Shown in pieces: positions 1 to 5,929 of a stretch of DNA of 9,091 nt (the stretch's first letter is position 1; each line of letters opens with the position of its first letter). Under the pieces are notes generated by a model. It saw only the letters and a list, made by a program, of their open reading frames with translations. It had not been told where the DNA came from and did no database searches. The stretch spans positions 1 to 9,091 of the forward strand of contig JBDGZZ010000159.1 of the NCBI GenBank assembly GCA_039588335.1, given 5' to 3'. The stretch is from G020351775 sp039588335 (GTDB lineage: Bacteria; Gemmatimonadota; Gemmatimonadetes; Gemmatimonadales; GWC2-71-9). The position numbers were made by a program, and so were the translations under genes.

Positions 1-166
1 GATTAAGGTTATCGACGCCCAAATATCGGTTGAAGAGGCAATGAAACTAGTAATCTCAGCGGGAGCAGTCAGTCCTACCGATCAACTCAGTCCCCTCAAG
101 AGACGCGGGCTGGATCTCGATTCGCTGCTCAGGGATACGGGTGAATGGAAGGATACACGAGGCTAG
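1..166 (+). CDS. DUF502-like membrane protein, C-terminal fragment
   Basis: This is the 3' end of a gene that enters from the left edge; 54 codons are visible, reading from base 2 to a TAG at 164-166. The fragment contains the stretch ISVEEAMKLVISAGAVSP. It resembles the conserved C-terminal end of DUF502 family proteins (acidic/SVEEA, then a short hydrophobic stretch with SxG and a terminal Pro), a family of small bacterial membrane proteins of unknown function. A charged tail follows (KRRGLDLDSLLRDTGEW). The membrane segments expected for the family would lie upstream, outside the window. The stop lies 22 bases inside mgtE, so the two genes overlap and are probably co-transcribed. The family call rests on one short motif recalled from memory and is moderate; that it is a real coding end is likely because of the overlap with mgtE. 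Confidence 0.6.
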   Translation, partial: IKVIDAQISVEEAMKLVISAGAVSPTDQLSPLKRRGLDLDSLLRDTGEWKDTRG

Positions 167-1509
167 AGGCGAACACCGGGCTGCACGAGGAGTTGCAGCA
201 GCTGGCCGAAGACGGGAAGGTAGTCCGTTTTCTGGCACGCTCGCGCCATCTCCATCCCTCCGATTTGTCGGACGTGCTGGCGGCGTTGGAAGAAGACGTG
301 CGCATCAGGTTGGTGGAAGCGCTGCCGCCGGAAGTCGTGTCCGATGCCTTGGCCGAAATGGAAGAGGAGGAGCACCCGGAAGAAGTCCTGGCCGCTCTGG
401 AGCCGGAGCAAGCGGCAGACATCGTAGAAGAACTCGATGTAGATGATGCAGCCGACCTGATATCCGAACTGCCCACAGATAAGGCGGCGCGAATCCTGGC
501 ATCGGTCGCCGGGCGGGCCGACATCGAACGGTTGTTGCGGTACGACGAGGAGTCGGCCGGCGGCCGGATGAACCCCGAGGTGGTGGCAGTTCGCGACACT
601 GCCAGTGCGGCAGAAGCGATCGACGAGATACGCAAGCAGGCTGAGGAGGTAGAGGAGTTCTACCAGATTTACTGCGTTAACGAGGAGCACGTTCTCGTCG
701 GTATCGTTCCCCTCCAACGTCTGGTGGTTGCCAAGCCGGAAACCCCGGTAGAGGAAATCATGGAGCCACCTCTGGCGACAGTGACGCCGGATGTCGACCA
801 GGAGGAGGTGGCACAGCTCATCGCCCGATATAACACGCCATCGATTCCGGTCGTGAGCCTCGGGGGCAAATTGCTGGGTCGAATCACGTTCGACGACGTG
901 ATGGACGTTGTGGAAGCGGAGGCTACAGAGGACATCCTGAAGTTCGGTGGCGCCCCGCCGGAAGAGCAGCTGGCCGGTACGTGGCACCAGGCCGTACGAA
1001 ACAGGCTCCCGTGGCTCTATCTGAACATGTTCACGGCATCGCTGGCAGCGGTGGTCGTCTACATCTTCCGGGACACCATCGAGCGTCTGCTCGTGCTGGC
1101 AGCCATCATGCCGATCATTGCGGCGATGGGTGGGAACGCCGGTACCCAGGCCCTGGCCGTCACGGTGCGCCGTATTGCCGTAGGCATGACCCCAGCCGGG
1201 AAAGGGATACAGGTGGTGGGAAAGGAGTTCCTGGTAGGTCTAGTGAATGGTGTGGCCGTGGGCGCGGTTACCGGACTCGTAGCGGTACCGTTCGGGTTGG
1301 GTTGGCAGTTCGGGGTGGTGGTCACGCTCGCCATGTGGGGAACGTTGGTTCTGGCAACGACGGCCGGCGCGCTCATCCCGCTGATGCTCCAGAAGCTGGG
1401 GCTCGATCCTGCGGTCGCCAGCTCCGTGTTTGTGACCGCTCTGACCGACGTGGTTGGCTTCTTTTTGTTGCTTGGCCTGGCCGCGATGCTGCTGCTACCA
1501 GGGGTGTGA
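145..1509 (+). CDS. mgtE: MgtE family Mg2+ channel/transporter
   Basis: This 454-residue protein has the usual MgtE length and order. Residues about 13-135 form the acidic, helical MgtE N domain. Residues about 138-262 form a pair of CBS domains (first one around SAGGRMNPEVVAV, M142). The membrane channel domain runs from about residue 285 to the end. The signature PIIAAMGGNAGTQ has its GGN at 329-331, and the last helix contains the TD pair with D435. That Asp matches the pore Asp (Asp432) of Thermus thermophilus MgtE in position and context. In the family, the cytoplasmic N and CBS domains sense internal Mg2+ and close the pore, so this protein should import Mg2+ at the inner membrane under low Mg2+. 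The ATG at 145 is the first possible start, because an in-frame TGA lies immediately before it (142-144). AGGG at 131-134 could be its ribosome site. No M-box-type leader is possible here, since the start lies inside the upstream gene. Confidence 0.96.
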   Translation: MEGYTRLEANTGLHEELQQLAEDGKVVRFLARSRHLHPSDLSDVLAALEEDVRIRLVEALPPEVVSDALAEMEEEEHPEEVLAALEPEQAADIVEELDVDDAADLISELPTDKAARILASVAGRADIERLLRYDEESAGGRMNPEVVAVRDTASAAEAIDEIRKQAEEVEEFYQIYCVNEEHVLVGIVPLQRLVVAKPETPVEEIMEPPLATVTPDVDQEEVAQLIARYNTPSIPVVSLGGKLLGRITFDDVMDVVEAEATEDILKFGGAPPEEQLAGTWHQAVRNRLPWLYLNMFTASLAAVVVYIFRDTIERLLVLAAIMPIIAAMGGNAGTQALAVTVRRIAVGMTPAGKGIQVVGKEFLVGLVNGVAVGAVTGLVAVPFGLGWQFGVVVTLAMWGTLVLATTAGALIPLMLQKLGLDPAVASSVFVTALTDVVGFFLLLGLAAMLLLPGV

Positions 1510-1549
1510 CGGGTTGCGGCTCCCCACGCAGTTTCGCGAACTTTGAACT

Positions 1550-2590
1550 GTGGAGAGAGACGGGCTGTTAGAGGGTATAAGAGACCGTAAGATTCCCGTT
1601 CTGGCCAAGGCTATCTCGTTGGTCGAGAACGGGCGCGAAGGTTATGAAACCCTGCTGTCGGAACTCCATCCGAGCGTTGGAGCCGCACATAGGATCGGCC
1701 TTACCGGCCCGCCGGGCGCGGGCAAATCCACACTCGCCGAACGCTTGATACAGGGTTATCGAACACGCGGAAAGACGGTCGCCGTGGTTGCCGTCGATCC
1801 GACGAGTCCGTTCAGTGGTGGTGCGCTGCTGGGAGACCGGATCAGAATGGAATCGGTCACGCTCGACCCGGGAGTCTACATACGGTCGATGGCTGCACGG
1901 GGCGCTGTTGGTGGATTGGCCACCACCACGCGTGAAGTGTGTGACGTGCTCGACGCCTTTGGGTTCGACCGGATTCTCATCGAGACGGTCGGGGTAGGGC
2001 AGTCCGAGTTGGCCATAGCCGCCAGTGCCGACACGTCGGTTCTGGTGCTAGTGCCTGAGTCGGGAGACGGCATCCAGGTTCTCAAGGCGGGGGTCATGGA
2101 GATCGCCGACCTCTTTGTAGTGAACAAGGCCGACCGCCCGGGAGCCGAGCGGCTGATCCAGGAAGTGGACGTCATGCTGGGGCTTCGCGAGGGTAACGCT
2201 TATCGGCAGATTGCACCGCACCACAGCATGGGACAGATGGCTCGAGCGGCTGAAGCGCAAACGTCCGAACGTGTTGGCTGGAAGCCAGCGACGCTGACGA
2301 CGGTGGCGGTGAAGGGTGAAGGGATCGACGAGCTGATCGACTTGCTCGAATCGCATCACTCGTTTCTCGAGGAAAGCGGGGAACTACTGGTGCGGCGCCG
2401 CCAGCGGTTGGAGCGGCACACTCGCGAGGTGGTCGACAGGGCCATGAGTGCGTTGGCGTGGCACGACGGCCGGGGAGAGCAGATTCTCGCCGAGGGTCTC
2501 GAGGACGTAGTGCGGGGGGAAACAAGCCCATACCGGCTGGCGCAAACCATTGTGGCCGGATCGAGAGAAGGTGGTTTCGATGAAGGATGA
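1550..2590 (+). CDS. meaB: MeaB/ArgK-type P-loop GTPase, B12-mutase chaperone
   Basis: This is a 346-residue G3E-family GTPase. Visible motifs are Walker A GPPGAGKST (53-61), VDPTSP (82-87) followed by GGALLGDRIRM (90-100), ETVGVGQSE (145-153) and the guanine-specificity motif NKAD (192-195). A helical C-terminal part follows, which in MeaB mediates dimerisation. MeaB proteins bind the adenosylcobalamin-dependent acyl-CoA mutase, gate cofactor loading and protect it from inactivation. The old name ArgK (arginine/ornithine transport kinase) reflects an earlier misassignment. The start is GTG at 1550; an in-frame TGA at 1544-1546 rules out anything upstream, and no clear Shine-Dalgarno is seen. 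The gene lies 40 bases after mgtE, and its stop overlaps the mutase start by 11 bases. This coupling fits a chaperone made together with its client. It is a separate polypeptide, unlike IcmF, where the G domain is fused to the mutase. Confidence 0.95.
   Translation: MERDGLLEGIRDRKIPVLAKAISLVENGREGYETLLSELHPSVGAAHRIGLTGPPGAGKSTLAERLIQGYRTRGKTVAVVAVDPTSPFSGGALLGDRIRMESVTLDPGVYIRSMAARGAVGGLATTTREVCDVLDAFGFDRILIETVGVGQSELAIAASADTSVLVLVPESGDGIQVLKAGVMEIADLFVVNKADRPGAERLIQEVDVMLGLREGNAYRQIAPHHSMGQMARAAEAQTSERVGWKPATLTTVAVKGEGIDELIDLLESHHSFLEESGELLVRRRQRLERHTREVVDRAMSALAWHDGRGEQILAEGLEDVVRGETSPYRLAQTIVAGSREGGFDEG
2565..2571 (+). promoter_or_regulatory. Ribosome binding site of the mutase large subunit
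   Basis: GAGAAGG lies 8 bases before the ATG at 2580 and inside the end of meaB. It decides the mutase start in favour of ATG 2580 over the in-frame TTG at 2550, which has no comparable site and would add ten residues unlike the family N-terminus. Confidence 0.65.
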
Positions 2591-4223
2591 CCGGGCCTAC
2601 GAGGCTTGGCGCAAGAGTTACGAAGCAGGGGCCAAGCGCAACATCGATTTTGTGACACAGAGTTCGGCCGAGGTCGACCCGCTGTACACCGCGGCGAACG
2701 TCGAGGGCTCGGATTCGGGTGCACAACTCGGCTACCCGGGTACGTACCCCTATACCCGTGGCATCCACCCCACCATGTATCGCGGCCGCCTCTGGACCAT
2801 GCGACAGTTCTCGGGTTTCGGGACGGCGGAAGACACCAACCGGCGCTACAAGTTCTTGCTCGAACGGGGCCAGACGGGGCTCTCGGTCGCGTTCGATTTC
2901 CCCACTCTGATGGGTTACGACTCCGACAGTGCGCGTGCCGAGGGAGAGGTGGGCAAGTGCGGAGTGGCGATCTCGTCGTTGGCAGACATGGAAACGTTGT
3001 TCGACGGCATCCCCATGGAGACGGTATCTACGTCGATGACCATCAACGGGCCGGCAGCCATGCTGTTCTGTTTCTATGTGGCTGCCGCCGAGCGCCAGGG
3101 GGCCGACATCTCCAAGCTTCGGGGAACCGTACAGAATGACATCCTGAAGGAGTATCAAGCACAGCATGCGTGGGTATTCCCGGTCGAACCGGCGCTCAAG
3201 ATCATAGTCGATATGTTCGAGTGGGCGGCGGAACACACACCGCTGTGGAATACGATCTCGATCAGTGGCTACCACATTCGCGAGGCCGGTGCCACTGCGG
3301 CGCAGGAGTTGGCGTTTACGCTGGCGAACGGGTTCGAGTACGTGGAACGCGGGATAGCGGCCGGGCTCGACGTAGATGAATTTGCTCCGCGGCTGTCGTT
3401 CTTCTGGGATGTCCACAACGACTTCTTCGAAGAAATAGCGAAGATGCGCGCGGCACGGCGGATCTGGGCACGCCACCTGCGCGAGCGTTACGCTGCCAAG
3501 AGCCAGCGCTCCGAGATGATGCGATTCCACTGCCAGACGGCGGGTGTGTCTCTGACCGCCCAGCAGCCCATGAACAACGTCGTGCGCGTCGCCTACCAGG
3601 GAATGGCGGCGGCTCTGGCCGGGGCACAATCGTTGCACACTAACTCTCTGGATGAAACACTCGCCTTGCCGACCGAAGATGCCGTCAAGCTGGCGTTGCG
3701 AACGCAGCAGATACTGGCTCACGAGACCGGTGTGGCCAACGTGATCGATCCGCTGGGCGGATCGTACTACGTCGAAGCGCTGACCGATCGCATGGAACGG
3801 GAGGCGGAAGATCTATTCGATCAAATCCACAAGGTCGGTGGTGTGGTCAAGGGCATCGAGGCCGGTTGGTTCCAGCGCCAGATCGGGCTGAGTGCGCTGC
3901 GGTTTCAGCATGAGGTCGAGCAACACCGCAGGGTAGTGGTCGGGGTCAACGACTTCATGGACGACGACGGTCACGAGCTGGAAATACTGAAGGTGACTGA
4001 CGCGGCGGATGCGACGCAGAAGGATCGCCTCTCCGGTCTGAGAGCGGGCCGGGACGATAGCCGTGTCGAAGAATGCCTCACCGATCTGCGGCAGGCGGCG
4101 GAGCGCGAAGAAAACGTGATCCCATTCATGCTCGATTGCGCCCGCAGCTATTGCACACTCTATGAAATCAGGTACGCACTCGAGGAAGTGTACGGTGCGT
4201 ATCGCGAGCCGGTGTTCTTCTAG
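2580..4223 (+). CDS. B12-dependent acyl-CoA mutase large subunit, isobutyryl-CoA mutase-like
   Basis: From ATG 2580 the protein has 547 residues. It is the substrate-binding TIM-barrel subunit of an adenosylcobalamin-dependent acyl-CoA mutase; the B12 domain is on a separate gene (5495-5929), as in IcmA/IcmB or archaeal McmA1/A2. Conserved landmarks are HPTMYRGRLWTMRQF (63-77), GLSVAFDFPT (100-109), QNDILKE (185-191), ISGYHIREAG with Y231-H232, and HCQTAG near 317. The first four align with Propionibacterium methylmalonyl-CoA mutase at a constant offset of 12. On that alignment the mutase Tyr89 is F77 and the carboxylate-binding Arg207 is Q195, the residues found in isobutyryl-CoA mutase; A104 (not Asp) argues against 2-hydroxyisobutyryl-CoA mutase. 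I infer an uncarboxylated branched substrate such as isobutyryl-CoA. Automatic annotation would say methylmalonyl-CoA mutase. The start overlaps the meaB stop by 11 bases. Mutase identity is certain; substrate is inferred. Confidence 0.95.
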   Translation: MKDDRAYEAWRKSYEAGAKRNIDFVTQSSAEVDPLYTAANVEGSDSGAQLGYPGTYPYTRGIHPTMYRGRLWTMRQFSGFGTAEDTNRRYKFLLERGQTGLSVAFDFPTLMGYDSDSARAEGEVGKCGVAISSLADMETLFDGIPMETVSTSMTINGPAAMLFCFYVAAAERQGADISKLRGTVQNDILKEYQAQHAWVFPVEPALKIIVDMFEWAAEHTPLWNTISISGYHIREAGATAAQELAFTLANGFEYVERGIAAGLDVDEFAPRLSFFWDVHNDFFEEIAKMRAARRIWARHLRERYAAKSQRSEMMRFHCQTAGVSLTAQQPMNNVVRVAYQGMAAALAGAQSLHTNSLDETLALPTEDAVKLALRTQQILAHETGVANVIDPLGGSYYVEALTDRMEREAEDLFDQIHKVGGVVKGIEAGWFQRQIGLSALRFQHEVEQHRRVVVGVNDFMDDDGHELEILKVTDAADATQKDRLSGLRAGRDDSRVEECLTDLRQAAEREENVIPFMLDCARSYCTLYEIRYALEEVYGAYREPVFF

Positions 4224-4235
4224 ACCGGATACATT

Positions 4236-4239
4236 GGAG
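4236..4239 (+). promoter_or_regulatory. Candidate ribosome binding site of the eRF1-like gene
   Basis: GGAG lies 11 bases before ATG 4251 in the 27-base gap after the mutase stop. The spacing is a little long; the purine-rich AAAAGAAG closer to the start may contribute. It is the only plausible site for this start. Confidence 0.45.
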
Positions 4240-4250
4240 ACAAAAGAAGC

Positions 4251-5447
4251 ATGACAGCGACGACTGAAAGAACCAATCCCCCAACGCTGCACGCGGTGTT
4301 GGACCGAATAGCGGCCGTTGGGACAACGGAGCACTGGGTAGTGTCGTGCTATTTGAAGTTGGAACCGCGCGACAGGAGCCGTAGCAAGTACGTAATCAAG
4401 TTGAAGAACCGCATCAAGGAACGGCTGGCCTGGGTCGAGAGACAGGGTATTTCGCGAGGAGAACGTGAGATTGTCAGTCGCGACATCGACCGGGTGCGCG
4501 AGTATCTGGAAGACCCCACCAACCTTCCTACGGGTAGGGGGATTGCAGTCTTTGCGTGTGAACCGATCGGGTTGTTCGAGGCAGTACGGTTGCCGAACGT
4601 GTTCCGATCGCGTCTTGCCATAGACCGTTCTCCACTGGTGCGCGAGCTGGCTGCTCTAGACGACGAATTCGGCCTGGTTGTTTGTGCAGCGTACGGCAGG
4701 ACCGGTGCACGGTTCTTCCGGGTAACGGCGTTCGGCGTCGAAGAGTTGTCCGGACTGACTCCGGGAGAGACGACGCGGGCCGGCAGGTTTCATGGCGGGC
4801 GATCGGTAACGGGAGGGGCGTTGGCCAGTGCGGGCGAGCACAATTACCAACGGCGCATTCGGGAAGAGAAGGATCGGCTCTACGCTGAGGTGGCCGATCG
4901 CCTGTTCGAACTCTCGCGCGGCTCGGACGTGCGGGGTGTGGTCCTTGCGGGCAATGGCTCGGTTGCCGCCGAAGTCGTGCCGCACTTACACCCGTATGTT
5001 CGGAAGGCGCTGCTTGGGACCGCGAAACTCAATCCCAAGTCGGCCACGCACTCCGAAGTATGGGAGTCGGTTCTGACGGTGCGGCGGCAGAGCGAACGGC
5101 AGTGGGAGACGGAACACGTTCACGAGTTGAAGGAGGGGCTTGGCACCGGTTGGGCAGTCAACGGTCTCGAGAAGACGCTCAAGGCATTGTCCATGGGGCA
5201 GGTCCGCACACTGCTGGTCGATCCCACTGTGACCGAGGGAGGCTATCGTTGCGAATCGGGTCGCCTGACCACCGAAGAGAACGGGTGTCAGAGCGAGGGA
5301 GAGGTCGGGCGGTTGCCGGACGTGGTCGATGAAGCGATCGAGGAGGCGCTGCGTCAGGGCGGTCATGTCGACGTGATCGAAGACCAGCAGGCTCGAAACG
5401 ACGTGGACGGGCTGGCCGCGCTGCTGCGGTTCAGAGGCGAGTCATGA
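4251..5447 (+). CDS. Bacterial eRF1-like (baeRF-type) protein, function unknown
   Basis: This soluble 398-residue protein has no signal or membrane segment. I read it as a member of the bacterial relatives of archaeo-eukaryotic release factor 1. Features behind the call are GRGIAVFAC (95-103) ending the first part; a middle RNase H-like domain (about 125-250) with DDEFGLVVCAAYGRTGARFF, then NYQRRIREEKDRLYAEVADRL (from 198) and VVLAGNGSVAAEVVPHL (from 230); and a C-terminal eRF1-domain-3-like part with RTLLVDP (319-325) and NDVDGLAALLRF at the end. eRF1 releases nascent chains through a GGQ loop in domain 2. Here that region reads FHGGRSVTGG (180-189), and no GGQ occurs anywhere in the protein. 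C334 and C346 may be remnants of a metal knuckle. It starts 27 bases after the mutase large subunit and precedes the small subunit by 47 bases, so it is embedded in the mutase operon. Its role there is unknown; ribosome rescue or RNA binding is only a family-based guess. Confidence 0.72.
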   Translation: MTATTERTNPPTLHAVLDRIAAVGTTEHWVVSCYLKLEPRDRSRSKYVIKLKNRIKERLAWVERQGISRGEREIVSRDIDRVREYLEDPTNLPTGRGIAVFACEPIGLFEAVRLPNVFRSRLAIDRSPLVRELAALDDEFGLVVCAAYGRTGARFFRVTAFGVEELSGLTPGETTRAGRFHGGRSVTGGALASAGEHNYQRRIREEKDRLYAEVADRLFELSRGSDVRGVVLAGNGSVAAEVVPHLHPYVRKALLGTAKLNPKSATHSEVWESVLTVRRQSERQWETEHVHELKEGLGTGWAVNGLEKTLKALSMGQVRTLLVDPTVTEGGYRCESGRLTTEENGCQSEGEVGRLPDVVDEAIEEALRQGGHVDVIEDQQARNDVDGLAALLRFRGES

Positions 5448-5494
5448 ACGGGTAACTTGTTTATACGAACGGAGTTGGGTAGCTTCACGGCACC

Positions 5495-5929
5495 ATGGTA
5501 GCCGCAACGCAACAAGCCAAGAGTACCTCGCGACCGATCAGGATCCTGATCGGCAAACCCGGGCTCGACGGGCACGACCGCGGTGCGAAAGTAGTTGCCG
5601 CGGGCCTGCGGGATGCGGGAATGGAGGTCGTTTATACCGGCCTGCATCAAACCCCCGAAATGATCTCTACTGCCGCCATCCAGGAAGATGTGGACGTTGT
5701 CGGCCTGTCCATACTGTCCGGTGCCCATATGACCCTGTTCCCACGGGTCAAGCAGCTCCTGTCGGATCAGGGGCGAGACGACATTTTGGTCATTGGCGGA
5801 GGAATAATTCCCCAGGACGACATGGAGCAGCTGGAGGTTCAGGGGGTCGCGCGGCTCTTCGGACCGGGAACGTCCACTACGGATATCGTCGAGTACATAA
5901 CCGAGTGGTTCCAGGGTCGAAAAGAGTGA
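5495..5929 (+). CDS. B12-binding small subunit of acyl-CoA mutase
   Basis: This 144-residue protein is a complete cobalamin-binding Rossmann-type domain, usual for a free-standing mutase small subunit. After a short polar N-terminus it shows IRILIGKPGLDGHDRG with the base-off/His-on motif D25-x-H27-x-x-G30. H27 should be the lower axial cobalt ligand, and K21 matches the Lys four residues before the motif in methylmalonyl-CoA mutase. GLSILSGAHM (70-79) and GGGIIP (101-106) are the other two cofactor-tail-binding segments. It should assemble with the large subunit (2580-4223) into the active mutase, with MeaB as cofactor guard. ATG 5495 is chosen because it leaves about 13 residues before the first strand; no good ribosome site lies close to it (GGAG at 5471 is too far). 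The gene follows the eRF1-like gene after 47 bases, the widest gap in the window, and its TGA overlaps the next gene's GTG. Confidence 0.95.
   Translation: MVAATQQAKSTSRPIRILIGKPGLDGHDRGAKVVAAGLRDAGMEVVYTGLHQTPEMISTAAIQEDVDVVGLSILSGAHMTLFPRVKQLLSDQGRDDILVIGGGIIPQDDMEQLEVQGVARLFGPGTSTTDIVEYITEWFQGRKE

Noticed and set aside
163..987. 274-codon open frame on the minus strand opposite mgtE
   Set aside because: mgtE is fully supported on the + strand; this frame has no motif and is a shadow.
1530..1542. Short inverted repeat (core TTCGCGAA) between mgtE and meaB
   Set aside because: The stem is only four or five pairs with no T-run after it, so it is not a terminator. An eight-base palindrome can arise by chance, and no operator family is recognised.
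2550..2579. Upstream TTG start for the mutase large subunit
   Set aside because: ATG 2580 has GAGAAGG at good spacing, and the protein from there begins in the usual family manner. The extra ten residues have no support.
2172..3722. 516-codon open frame on the minus strand
   Set aside because: It lies antisense to the end of meaB and most of the mutase gene, both of which have full family motifs. Its translation is rich in Arg, His and Pro with no recognisable motif, as expected from a shadow frame in GC-rich coding DNA.
2580..4223. 2-hydroxyisobutyryl-CoA mutase as identity of the large subunit
   Set aside because: That enzyme has Ile and Asp at the positions that are F77 and A104 here; only the Gln is shared.
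5439..5467. AT-rich TATACG as a possible -10 box before the B12 subunit gene
   Set aside because: The -10 match is partial, and the hexamer 17 bases upstream (GAGTCA) matches TTGACA at only three positions. This is not enough to call a promoter inside an apparent operon.
5905..5925. Upstream GTG start for the carboxyltransferase
   Set aside because: It would add seven residues inside the B12 subunit gene; GTG 5926 in a GTGA stop/start overlap is the more typical arrangement.
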